Shown here: positions 1 through 7,586 of the stretch, one piece after another | Numbering within the stretch: position 1 is the first letter of the stretch | How the letters are laid out: each line of letters begins with the position of its first letter | DNA from: Saprospiraceae bacterium | GTDB lineage: Bacteria; Bacteroidota; Bacteroidia; Chitinophagales; Saprospiraceae | DNA length: 11,466 bases | Assembly (NCBI GenBank): GCA_013001805.1 | Contig: JABDLW010000492.1 | Span: forward strand, 1-11,466 | Direction of reading: 5' to 3' | Translations under genes and position numbers: made by a program | The notes under the pieces: model-generated | Seen by the model: the letters and a program-made list of their open reading frames with translations, nothing else | What the model was told of the DNA's origin: nothing | Database searches by the model: none

Positions 1-1191
1 TACCAGGGATAACTTGGAAAAGTAGTCTTTATATGGCATTAAAGCAGCTAGCGTCTCATCGGTAATTATTTTTGGTGGGAACTGCATTGATACGGTATAG
101 AAAGCCGAATCTACTGATTCGTCAGGTCGGATTTCCAGCCCAAGGTCGAGTGCCATCCGGATTAATTTTGGGCCGGTTTTTAACCGGTGCAGGCGTTGTG
201 CTTGCTTGGCTACCTGGGTTTGAGCAATATTCGATAGATAAGTGTCCAACATGGCATTTAAGGTATCATCCTCTGTGAGACTGCCAAGCGTGTCGATCTC
301 TACTGCCCCTTGCTTGATCCAGTTGGCCAAAATGCGAACTTCGGCTGGAAGCAGGGGTGGCTTACCGTCCGGGGGCATGTAGTCCTCATGTTTTACCGGT
401 AGGGTAACTCTGCGCAACAGTTCGCTTTCTTCGGGCTTGCCTTCCACGATCATTGGCTTTAAAGACTTGCCACCCGCTCGCAGGGCCTCATATGAAGATA
501 AATCGAGATCCGATTTGGCGTTTTGTGCATTATGACACTTGAGACATTTTTGTTGAAAAGCGGGAAGGAGAATCTGCCGGTAAATTTCCATTCCTTCCGG
601 ATTTTTCTGAGCATCAGTTGCAGCCATTTGTCTGGCATGCCTGGCCCGTGTCAGCGGTTCGGTAATAAATTCCGGACCATGTGTGAGAGATCCGCCCTGA
701 TGCCCCGTAATGATGACGAGAACAGCAGCCGTCAGCAAGAGACCTCGCGACATTTGACGCCATCTCCAGCGATGTGTCTTTTTATAACGTCTTCTAAAAT
801 TGCCAATCCAAATCATAAGTACAGCAACCGTGATTCCAGACCACATATGATATTCAATCAACTGCCCACCATAGTCTCCACTACGGTATAGCATATATCC
901 CAACAAAGCCGAAACAACGGCCGTGTAAAGTGACCAGTTATAGCTCATGCGCAGAATTACCAATCCAATGGGTCCCTTAAACGTACCGAATAGCCATTCC
1001 AGAATAACGGTTGCGAGAATTAAGACTATGGGAAAATGCACAATCACCGGATGGAAACGTCCCAGAAAATCGAAAAGGAACGAAAAATTGTGCTTAGTAT
1101 TTACCAGGGGTAAAATGAGTAAACTCATGGTGAGCAAAAGGCTCCCCAGGTCAGTTCTACTTTTGGGAGTACGGGTACGTGAGTGTCTCAT
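1..1191 (-). CDS. DUF2231-like membrane protein with c-type cytochrome (PSCyt1-like) domain and start of LRR; 3' end off the window
   Basis: The frame is open from an ATG at 1191 to the window edge (397 codons, no stop), so the C-terminus is missing. An in-frame TAA lies shortly upstream and no alternative start lies between. Residues ~18-33 form a signal/first membrane segment. Further hydrophobic helices at ~48-68, 85-102, 113-130 and 149-165 resemble DUF2231: HPVIVHFPIVL near residue 47 and GHQGGSLTHG near 163. A c-type heme site CLKCH sits at 216-220, followed by YMPPDGKPP near 271, whose Met may be the distal ligand, and a WIKQGA tail typical of planctomycete-type cytochrome C domains. 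The last ~25 residues (ITDETLAALMPYK...) look like the start of leucine-rich repeats. Likely an inner-membrane protein with a periplasmic heme domain; its role (electron transfer or sensing) is unknown. It lies 75 bp after the ATE-like gene, so it could be the last gene of that operon. Confidence 0.82.
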   Translation of the reverse strand, partial: MRHSRTRTPKSRTDLGSLLLTMSLLILPLVNTKHNFSFLFDFLGRFHPVIVHFPIVLILATVILEWLFGTFKGPIGLVILRMSYNWSLYTAVVSALLGYMLYRSGDYGGQLIEYHMWSGITVAVLMIWIGNFRRRYKKTHRWRWRQMSRGLLLTAAVLVIITGHQGGSLTHGPEFITEPLTRARHARQMAATDAQKNPEGMEIYRQILLPAFQQKCLKCHNAQNAKSDLDLSSYEALRAGGKSLKPMIVEGKPEESELLRRVTLPVKHEDYMPPDGKPPLLPAEVRILANWIKQGAVEIDTLGSLTEDDTLNAMLDTYLSNIAQTQVAKQAQRLHRLKTGPKLIRMALDLGLEIRPDESVDSAFYTVSMQFPPKIITDETLAALMPYKDYFSKLSLV

Positions 1192-1266
1192 TTGTGCAGT
1201 CGCAAAACTAAATATATTAAATTAAGGCAGCAACGTCCCTGCCTGGTATGATTTGGTCAAAGAAAG

Positions 1267-2049
1267 TCACTTTTCCCACAACTGACTAAGATACTGGTTT
1301 GCATCTCCGGCCTGCTTAAATCTATCGGTTGCATCCCGGTTTTCATCGTTTTTGCACCAGACTTTTAGTAGCTCCATATCTTGATCCCAACGTGTCCCAT
1401 TAAAATAGGCCAAACCTTTATGATCTCGAACCTTGTAGAGCGACTTACTACCATAAGCCGTGCCCAGATACACATATTTTTTACCTGAGTCCAACGCCCA
1501 TCTTATGACCCTCCACATCATCCATTTACCTAATGAATGTGATTTCATCAGTTCTATGTCAAAAAAACTAAACCAATAATGTACCATTTCGGCATTGCAA
1601 ACACATAGCACATAGCCGACTGGTCGATCATCAATGCTAAATTTAAAAACATCAGTAGCAAAACTGATATTCAGAATATACTGTAATCTTGCTTGGCTCA
1701 TTGCCTCACCAATTCTCTTCTCAACGTATGCTTCGCAAAAATTTATAAAATTACTATCTGCGACCAACAATTGATTCTTAGGGAGGTATTCGATTTTTAT
1801 TCCCAATCCCTCTATCTTACGATTCACTCTTCTGTTTTCACTGGTATCTGCAAATCGATCGAGTTCGACTCGCAGGCTCCTTGCCAAATAAAATACTTCT
1901 GCTTCCAAATCTGTATTTCCTGAGTAAGGTAAAAATCCGGAACTATAGATTGCCGAAAGATCATCGTGATTTTCCTTGATGCAGTAAATCCCATAGTTAA
2001 AAGTATAACTGCTGTATTCCGGCTTACTTTCTGAGTAAAATATTTTCAT
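1267..2049 (-). CDS. Divergent arginyl-tRNA--protein transferase-like (ATE/Bpt, GNAT fold) protein
   Basis: This 260-residue protein matches the two-part layout of arginyl/leucyl-tRNA-protein transferases, which add an amino acid from aminoacyl-tRNA to protein N-termini. The N-terminal part has the spaced pattern SGFLPYSG (~37-44), then YLARSLRVELDRF and SENRRVNRK (~54-78), comparable to the family's R-x-D/P-F-x-x-S-x-x-x-RR block. The C-terminal part has HYWFSFFDIE (~157), SLGKWMMWRVI (~172), KKYVYLGTAYGSKSLYKVR (~190-208) and a final FNGTRWD (~216), as in the ATE C-terminal GNAT domain. The cysteines that family members carry around the N-terminal block are absent at the equivalent places; the few present (23, 105, 149, 151, 232) are elsewhere. 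Its ATG is 3 bp after the PBP4 stop, so it is very probably co-translated with that gene. The assignment rests on motif memory; a different GNAT aminoacyl-transferase role is possible. Confidence 0.68.
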   Translation of the reverse strand: MKIFYSESKPEYSSYTFNYGIYCIKENHDDLSAIYSSGFLPYSGNTDLEAEVFYLARSLRVELDRFADTSENRRVNRKIEGLGIKIEYLPKNQLLVADSNFINFCEAYVEKRIGEAMSQARLQYILNISFATDVFKFSIDDRPVGYVLCVCNAEMVHYWFSFFDIELMKSHSLGKWMMWRVIRWALDSGKKYVYLGTAYGSKSLYKVRDHKGLAYFNGTRWDQDMELLKVWCKNDENRDATDRFKQAGDANQYLSQLWEK

Positions 2050-2052
2050 TGA

Positions 2053-3366
2053 CTAAAGATTCGTTTTAATAAACTGAAATACGAGATTCATTTTTTCCTT
2101 AATTGAATTTGAACTTCCGACAAAGTTGTTGTGCATAAAACTAAAAATCAGTACCCGGCCGCTGTCTGTGTAGAGGAATCCGCTGAGGCAGTGTACACCT
2201 TTTAATGTTCCGGTCTTGGCAAAAACGTAAGGCTTTCCTCCAGGGTTGTGATACCAATCTTTAATTGTACCTGATATTCCACCTGCTGGAAAAATATTTT
2301 TAATTCTATCATCAGAGATCAAATCTCTGATTTTATTCAGGACGGTAATTATAGCATTTGGGGTAAACATATTGTAACGCGATAATCCTGATCCATCGTA
2401 CCATTGGATTTCCTGAGCAATCTCCGGCAGCATATTTTCTTTTATTAAATTGATCAGAGCGGCTGAATCAATGGAATCACTAAGGACAGCGGATGCTCCC
2501 AAGAGTAAATGCTCGGCGATAAAATTGTCACTGTTTTGCATCATATATGAATAAACAGTATCTGCAGGCATGGCATAATAATAATCACTATTGGAGGTCT
2601 CGGGACAAGTGCCTGATATGGCAAATGATTGGGTAAGGGTCTGATTAAAGACTTCCTGGTAAAGAGTATCTGAAAAACTAAATGGAATCCTCAGGTGAAT
2701 GTCTCCGGAGGGTTGAGAAGGCAAATTAAGTCTAAAATTGTTACCAAATTCCCGGCGAGTGGAAGAAATGTTTCGGGAATTTTTCCAGGTGAAATTTAAG
2801 AAGTTTGGAAGCGTTGAGATTGAGTGCGTCTTTTTATCATAGTCGACCCATAGCGTGTTGCCAAAGACCGGAAAAAAAGACTTTTCGACCTGATAGGCAA
2901 ACGGATAATCGTCCCATGCCCAGCCGGGCCCATATCGCTGATCTTTAAAGTGGTCGGTGCAAATTACTATGGGAAGTTGAAATTTATCCAGGAACGGGAA
3001 AACCCAATTTTGACTCTTAAAATCAGGATGCAGTGTGGTCGGGTCTGACATGCCCCACACAAAAAGAGTATCGTCTTCTACGAGATATTTCACAGTAGGG
3101 ATACTGTCCGGAAAAACATTTAGTGCAGTAAATAAAGTGAATATTTTGGTGTTGGAAGCTGGGGTAAAATATTTATCAGCCTGATGCGAATAAATCGTTT
3201 TTCTCGATGCTGGGTCGTATAGAGCAAACCCTGTAAAATGTCCCGTGAAGAGAGAATTCTTTTCAAAGAAAGCAGGCAATGAAGATTTGAGCGCCCGACT
3301 TGTCGAGCATCCTGACAATAAAATCCCGGCAGAAATAATGATAGAGCCTAAATTTATTCTTAACAT
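2053..3366 (-). CDS. dacB: D-alanyl-D-alanine carboxypeptidase/endopeptidase, PBP4 type (peptidase S13), lipoprotein
   Basis: This 437-residue penicillin-binding protein trims the terminal D-Ala from pentapeptides and/or cleaves D-Ala-meso-DAP crosslinks in the periplasm. All three active-site motifs are visible: S71-N-T-K74 (nucleophile Ser and general base Lys), S279-D-N281, and K384-T-G386. The conserved YDGSGLSRYN stretch at ~323-332 is typical of S13. The N-terminus is a lipoprotein signal: a hydrophobic run, then LSGC with the lipidated Cys at residue 20, so it is probably membrane anchored. Length is close to that of short S13 members. Its ATG directly abuts the epimerase stop codon (TAAATG), indicating translational coupling, and its stop lies 3 bp before the ATE-like gene. 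No Shine-Dalgarno sequence is needed or seen. Confidence 0.93.
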   Translation of the reverse strand: MLRINLGSIIISAGILLSGCSTSRALKSSLPAFFEKNSLFTGHFTGFALYDPASRKTIYSHQADKYFTPASNTKIFTLFTALNVFPDSIPTVKYLVEDDTLFVWGMSDPTTLHPDFKSQNWVFPFLDKFQLPIVICTDHFKDQRYGPGWAWDDYPFAYQVEKSFFPVFGNTLWVDYDKKTHSISTLPNFLNFTWKNSRNISSTRREFGNNFRLNLPSQPSGDIHLRIPFSFSDTLYQEVFNQTLTQSFAISGTCPETSNSDYYYAMPADTVYSYMMQNSDNFIAEHLLLGASAVLSDSIDSAALINLIKENMLPEIAQEIQWYDGSGLSRYNMFTPNAIITVLNKIRDLISDDRIKNIFPAGGISGTIKDWYHNPGGKPYVFAKTGTLKGVHCLSGFLYTDSGRVLIFSFMHNNFVGSSNSIKEKMNLVFQFIKTNL

Positions 3367-4398
3367 TTACGCTTGTTGATCCACATCTAATAATTGACAG
3401 CCCAGTCCGTTTTTATCAGGAAAGACAGGAAAACCCTGATTAAATTTAACTCCGCTCGCAATATCTTTTTTGATTAGCATGGCTCCATCCAGATCAACAT
3501 AATCAACCAGTGGAATAAGTTGGGCAGCTGCACTGATGCCAATGGAACTTTCAGTCATACACCCAATCATAATTTCCAAACCAAGAGATCTGGCTTCCTC
3601 AATCATGCTCAAAGCAGCAGTCAAGCCACCACATTTCATCAACTTTATATTAATGCCATGGTATTTTCCTTTACATCGGGTGACATCTTTCTGCTGCTGG
3701 CAACTTTCATCGGCAATAAATCGGATGGAAGTGTTTTCCAATACGCTTCCCATTTCATCATCAGCATCACGTGGCATTGGTTGTTCAATAAACTCTACTC
3801 CGAGGGCTTCCATGACCCGTCCATTTTCAATTGTCTCCTCAGCAGTCCAGCCTTCGTTTGCATCAACTCTGAGGATTGCTTTTGTTTCTTCGCGGAGGGA
3901 CCTGACAATGTCGACATCCGCATCGGTACCTAGTTTAATTTTATAAATTGGCCAGGGAGTTGCATGAATTTTTCCAATCATCTCATTTATTTCACCGATT
4001 CCGATTGTAAATGAAGTAGGCTTGAAGCTGTTGGGCTCACCGATCTGAAGCATTTCTCTTGTCGGTTTTTTATTTAGGTGCCCGTACAAATCGTGTGCAG
4101 CACAATCAAATGCACTGAGTAAAAAGGGCTCGTGGCCCAGGATTCCGGAAATCTTTGTAAAGTAATCTTGAGGTGAAGTTAGCTCAATTCTTTTCAAGTC
4201 CGCTAAATGATGCGTAAGTAGCCTGGTAAAGCTATCTAGCGAAATACCATAGTACGAGATTTCAGTCGCTTCCCCGTAACCCACGCATCCATCTTGCTTC
4301 AATTGGACGATCATAGCTCGTCGCTGACTGAAGCTGCCCTTCGAAATCGTGAAGACAGAAGCCAAAGGCAATGAAAAGATTTTCCAACTAATTTGCAT
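3367..4398 (-). CDS. Dipeptide epimerase of the enolase superfamily (L-Ala-D/L-Glu epimerase type)
   Basis: A cytoplasmic MR/MLE-type enolase-superfamily enzyme that probably interconverts L-Ala-D-Glu and L-Ala-L-Glu, letting murein-derived dipeptide be degraded. From the ATG at 4398 it has 343 residues. The catalytic KIKLG (KxK, ~153-155) is followed by metal ligands in DANEGW (D~179), EQP (E~205) and DES (D~230). The opposite catalytic Lys is in NIKLMKCGG (~252). The DLDGAMLI motif (~302-309) matches the DxD of dipeptide epimerases that binds the substrate's ammonium group, which supports dipeptide over sugar-acid substrates. An in-frame GTG immediately precedes the ATG (4399-4401) and could be used instead; ATG is preferred. 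It heads a compact operon with dacB (0 bp) and the ATE-like gene, and follows ldcA after a 166-bp gap with its own promoter-like element. The exact dipeptide specificity cannot be read from sequence. Confidence 0.9.
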   Translation of the reverse strand: MQISWKIFSLPLASVFTISKGSFSQRRAMIVQLKQDGCVGYGEATEISYYGISLDSFTRLLTHHLADLKRIELTSPQDYFTKISGILGHEPFLLSAFDCAAHDLYGHLNKKPTREMLQIGEPNSFKPTSFTIGIGEINEMIGKIHATPWPIYKIKLGTDADVDIVRSLREETKAILRVDANEGWTAEETIENGRVMEALGVEFIEQPMPRDADDEMGSVLENTSIRFIADESCQQQKDVTRCKGKYHGINIKLMKCGGLTAALSMIEEARSLGLEIMIGCMTESSIGISAAAQLIPLVDYVDLDGAMLIKKDIASGVKFNQGFPVFPDKNGLGCQLLDVDQQA

Positions 4399-4420
4399 CA
4401 CCGGCGGTTAGATCTAATGC

Positions 4421-4449
4421 CAGGGAACGATTGACAGATCGCGTCCCTG
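4421..4449 (-). promoter_or_regulatory. Hairpin in the epimerase-operon leader
   Basis: Arms CAGGGA (4421-4426) and TCCCTG (4444-4449) are perfect reverse complements. A second inner stem CGAT/ATCG (4428-4431 with 4438-4441) closes a six-base loop TGACAG; one A faces CG as a small internal loop. The element lies 22 bases upstream of the epimerase ATG and downstream of the proposed promoter, so it would sit in the mRNA leader. There is no U-tract, so it is not a simple terminator. It might affect translation or mRNA stability; no known riboswitch class is recognised. Confidence 0.45.
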
Positions 4450-4508
4450 ATTTCGTGGTTCACGTAGTTGACGAGCTTTTGTCACCAATCTACAAATCGG
4501 GTTAGCCG

Positions 4509-4516
4509 CAAAAATA
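4509..4516 (-). promoter_or_regulatory. Putative Bacteroidota -7 promoter element for the epimerase-dacB-ATE operon
   Basis: On the minus strand this reads TATTTTTG, an exact match to the Bacteroidota TAnnTTTG -7 consensus. A TTG lies 24 bases upstream (in ...ACTTGCCCC...), slightly beyond the usual 17-23 spacing, so the -33 half is weak. Transcription from here would give a leader of about 100 nt before the epimerase ATG. Position in an intergenic gap and orientation support it, but an eight-base degenerate motif in AT-rich DNA can arise by chance. Confidence 0.42.
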
Positions 4517-4564
4517 ATGAACTTCAATGATTGGCTGGGGCAAGTTTCTCTAACTTCGTAATGC

Positions 4565-5602
4565 CTATTCACCGCTTTGCACTCTTACCTTCTCCGTACT
4601 TGACTCAAGTATATGCAGGACTTTGTCGTCGGTGTTGAAGCGCACTCTGATACCCACGGGCAGAGTGCAATTGTCATCTACATGGCCGAACGAAAATCCG
4701 TAAAAAACCGGCACCTTGAGCTTACTGAATTGATGCTGCAGGGTTTCTCTGAGGCTAAGTGTATTCTCTCCAGGCTTAGCCTCACAATCATTAAATTGTC
4801 CCAGGATAATCCCTGATGCCTCTCTGAGGTCAGTACTTTGAAAGAGTTGCACCAACATGCGATCGATGCGATAGGGTTTTTCTCCCACATCTTCGATAAA
4901 GACGATTTTCCCCGCGTAAGATGGGCACCAGCGGGTTCCGGCCAGGGCCGCCAGCAGAGAAAGGTTACCTCCTACCAGGGCGCCTTCTGCCTGACCATTG
5001 TATATAACATAGTTAGATGATGTATTTGGATTGCTGTCTGTCTCCGCAAGTTTAATTGTCCCTGGCTCACTTTTAAACAATACCTCTTTTAAGGTATTCA
5101 TCGTATAGTCAGTAGGTCGACTACTGGCTACAGGGCCATGGTATGTAATCAGCCCACACTCTTTCTGGATAGCCAAATGTAACGCGGTAATGTCACTGTA
5201 CCCCAACAAAATCTTGGGATTTTTACGAATTAATCTGTAGTCAATAGACGGTAAAAGACGCGTACAGCCATAACCACCCCTGATGCACCATATGGCTTTT
5301 ATCGATTGATCTCCAAACATCCGATGCAGGTCAGCCAGGCGTTGAGTGTCAGTGCCAGAGAGATATCCATTTACCTCATAGACATAATCTCCTAGTATGG
5401 GCACCAGACCTAACTTTTTACTGGTTTCGACCGCTCTTTCTATTCGGTCGGTGGGTATAGCACTTCCCGGTGCAATCAATCCTACCTTATCTCCTACACT
5501 TAGTTTGACCGGCTTAAGACGAGCAGACATAATGGTTGTTAATTTGGTCAATGCTGCGGCCATTCCCATTGATGTGAGATAGTGAAAAGATCGCCTGTTC
5601 AT
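4565..5602 (-). CDS. ldcA: LD-carboxypeptidase, peptidase S66 (LdcA/MccF family), with Tat-like export signal
   Basis: This 345-residue S66 peptidase probably removes the terminal D-Ala from murein tetrapeptides (L,D-bond), giving tripeptides. The catalytic triad is visible: Ser136 in GYSD, Glu237 in FIEDVGE, and His307 in FGHVDD. IRGGYGCTRLLP (~108-118), YHGP (~154-157) and the EKPYRIDRML stretch (~241-250) are also family hallmarks. The family is usually ~300 residues and cytoplasmic in E. coli. Here there are about 30 extra N-terminal residues beginning MNRRSFHYLTSMGMAAAL, which resemble a twin-arginine signal, before the usual VGLIAPGS start near residue 40. It is therefore likely periplasmic. 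It begins 26 bp after glmS, suggesting co-transcription. MccF-like immunity or other amide hydrolysis is the alternative activity, but the cell-wall neighbours favour LdcA. Confidence 0.91.
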   Translation of the reverse strand: MNRRSFHYLTSMGMAAALTKLTTIMSARLKPVKLSVGDKVGLIAPGSAIPTDRIERAVETSKKLGLVPILGDYVYEVNGYLSGTDTQRLADLHRMFGDQSIKAIWCIRGGYGCTRLLPSIDYRLIRKNPKILLGYSDITALHLAIQKECGLITYHGPVASSRPTDYTMNTLKEVLFKSEPGTIKLAETDSNPNTSSNYVIYNGQAEGALVGGNLSLLAALAGTRWCPSYAGKIVFIEDVGEKPYRIDRMLVQLFQSTDLREASGIILGQFNDCEAKPGENTLSLRETLQHQFSKLKVPVFYGFSFGHVDDNCTLPVGIRVRFNTDDKVLHILESSTEKVRVQSGE

Positions 5603-5628
5603 TCTATAAATTTAGCGAATATTTGCAA

Positions 5629-7464
5629 CTATTCGACGGTGACTGACTTAGCCAGGTTTCTTGGTTGATCGACGTTGCACCCTTTTAGTACTCCAATATG
5701 ATAGGCGAGTAATTGAAGCGGAACTACTGATATCAATGGGGTCAAATGCTGGTCCACTTGTGGGATCTCGATTGTATAATCTACCATGTCGGGCAACGTT
5801 TGATCCCCTTCCGTTACCACCGCAATGACTTTTCCTTTCCTTGACTTCAGCTCCTGAATATTTGAAACAATTTTATCGTATGCATGGTCCCTGGTGGCGA
5901 TTACCACTATGGGCATGTCTTCATCTACCAGTGCAATAGGCCCATGTTTCATTTCTGCCGCTGGATATCCTTCGGCATGGATATACGAAATCTCCTTCAG
6001 TTTTAGGGCGCCCTCCAATGCTACCGGATAATTGTAGCCACGGCCTAAATAGAGAAAGTTGTCTGCATTCCGAAATTGATAGGCAATTTCTTTGATGTAC
6101 TCCTGCTGTTCCAGGACGCGGCTTATAATTGCAGGGATACCAGCCAGTGCACTTAATTTGTTGGCGAATTCGGGGTGAGTTATGGTTCCCTTATACTTTG
6201 CAGCCAGCAATGCCATCATGGTAAGCACAGTAAGTTGTGCAGTGAAGGCCTTGGTACTTGCCACACCAATTTCGGGTCCGGCATGGGTATATACTCCCGC
6301 ATCGGTAGCCCGCGCAATCGAAGAAGCTACTACATTGCAGACTCCATACACTGTGGCTCCTAAATCCTTGGCCATTTCCACTGCCACCAAAGTGTCGGCT
6401 GTTTCTCCACTCTGCGAGATCGCAATAACCACATCGCCTTCCCGGATAATGGGATTCCGGTACCTGAATTCGGATGCATATTCAACCTCAACTGGAATCC
6501 GGCATAAATCTTCAAATAGATATTCAGCCACTAAACCTGCGTAGTAAGATGTGCCGCAAGCTGTTATGAGAATCCTTTCGGCCCGGTACAAAGGCTTGGC
6601 ATTGTTTTGTAGACCCCCCAATTTAAGCAGGTTCCTGGCTGGCTCTACCCGGCCACGCATACAATCGGACACAGAGCGCGGTTGCTCAAATATCTCCTTA
6701 AGCATAAAATGATCATAGCCGCCCTTCTCTATTTCTTCCAGTTCAAGGTCGAGAATCTCAATATAGGCTGTTTGTCCAATATTCTCCAGATTGATTAGCT
6801 TGAGCTTGTCTTTGGTAACTACGGCAATCTCTTCATTTTTAAGATATACCACTTCATTGGTAAATTCAATAAACGGACTGGCATCGGAAGCCACAAAATG
6901 TTCGTTTTTTCCCACTCCTACCACCATAGGACTGCCTTTACGTGCAGCCAGAATGGTCCCGGGCTGATTGACATCCAGCAAAACGAGGCCATAAGCACCT
7001 ACCACTCGTTTTAAAGCCAGCCCCAAGGCTTCCTCCAGTGTTCCAGTGTGATGTAGAGATACCTCTTCAATAAAGTTAACCAGTACTTCCGTATCGGTGT
7101 CGCTATAAAATGTATAGCCCTTTTTAATCAATTCTTCTTTTAATGAAAGGTAATTTTCAATTATCCCATTATGAACAATGGACAGGTTTCCTGAATTAGA
7201 TAAATGTGGATGGGCGTTTATATCCGTGGGAGGGCCGTGAGTAGCCCAACGTGTGTGACCTATACCGGTACAGCCTGCATTTTGTGCATCGACGGCTGAT
7301 TTCTTCAACTCATTTACTTTACCTGATTTTTTAAACACCCTTAACCGGTGATTATGAATGCAGACTCCAGCACTATCATATCCTCGGTACTCCAATCGTT
7401 TAAGACCTTCGATGATGGTCGGGAAGGCTTCCCGGGCTCCAACATAGGCAACAATTCCACACAT
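5629..7464 (-). CDS. glmS: Glutamine--fructose-6-phosphate aminotransferase (isomerizing)
   Basis: Cytoplasmic enzyme making glucosamine-6-phosphate from fructose-6-phosphate and glutamine, the first step toward UDP-GlcNAc for peptidoglycan and lipid A. At 611 residues it is full length (E. coli ~609). Cys2 of MCGIVAYVG is the glutaminase nucleophile. LEYRGYDSAG (~25-34), TRWATHG (~71-77), HNG (~98-100) and SDTDTE (~121-126) complete the class II amidotransferase domain. The first SIS domain has TACGTSYYAG (~301-310), SQSGET (~350-355) and STKAFTAQ (~403-410). The second has EGYPAAEMKHGP (~498-509), and the protein ends in DQPRNLAKSVTVE, the conserved C-tail that closes the active site. It is divergent from the serine hydrolase gene and probably leads the run into ldcA. 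No glmS ribozyme is seen in the 122-bp upstream region. Confidence 0.97.
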   Translation of the reverse strand: MCGIVAYVGAREAFPTIIEGLKRLEYRGYDSAGVCIHNHRLRVFKKSGKVNELKKSAVDAQNAGCTGIGHTRWATHGPPTDINAHPHLSNSGNLSIVHNGIIENYLSLKEELIKKGYTFYSDTDTEVLVNFIEEVSLHHTGTLEEALGLALKRVVGAYGLVLLDVNQPGTILAARKGSPMVVGVGKNEHFVASDASPFIEFTNEVVYLKNEEIAVVTKDKLKLINLENIGQTAYIEILDLELEEIEKGGYDHFMLKEIFEQPRSVSDCMRGRVEPARNLLKLGGLQNNAKPLYRAERILITACGTSYYAGLVAEYLFEDLCRIPVEVEYASEFRYRNPIIREGDVVIAISQSGETADTLVAVEMAKDLGATVYGVCNVVASSIARATDAGVYTHAGPEIGVASTKAFTAQLTVLTMMALLAAKYKGTITHPEFANKLSALAGIPAIISRVLEQQEYIKEIAYQFRNADNFLYLGRGYNYPVALEGALKLKEISYIHAEGYPAAEMKHGPIALVDEDMPIVVIATRDHAYDKIVSNIQELKSRKGKVIAVVTEGDQTLPDMVDYTIEIPQVDQHLTPLISVVPLQLLAYHIGVLKGCNVDQPRNLAKSVTVE

Positions 7465-7586
7465 ATATTAAAGATTTAGTTCAAGGATCACCGTTACAAC
7501 GAGAAATATTTAGAGTTCTGATATAAAACTGGTTAATTTCACCTGATCTATGAAAATGTTTACAAAATTTGGTCCAAACAAGTAAT
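7465..7586. promoter_or_regulatory. Divergent intergenic region between glmS (-) and the serine hydrolase gene (+)
   Basis: These 122 AT-rich bases must hold the promoter for the plus-strand hydrolase and probably one for glmS. Only imperfect TAnnTTTG matches are visible: AAAATTTG on the plus strand (about 7564-7571) and the overlapping AAATTTTG on the minus strand. Each lacks the first T and a clear -33 partner. No Shine-Dalgarno sequence precedes either ATG. The location of the actual start sites cannot be decided from the sequence. Confidence 0.4.

Noticed and set aside
72..1225. Several plus-strand frames of 68-122 codons
   Set aside because: They are antisense shadows of the cytochrome-domain gene, which is open across the entire stretch and has clear motifs.
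4542..4556. AAGTT/AACTT inverted repeat after ldcA as a terminator
   Set aside because: The stem is only five A/T-rich pairs and no U-tract follows.
7465..7586. Possible glmS ribozyme upstream of glmS
   Set aside because: The space is too short for the ~150-170 nt ribozyme and its conserved core was not seen; the class is mainly from Firmicutes.
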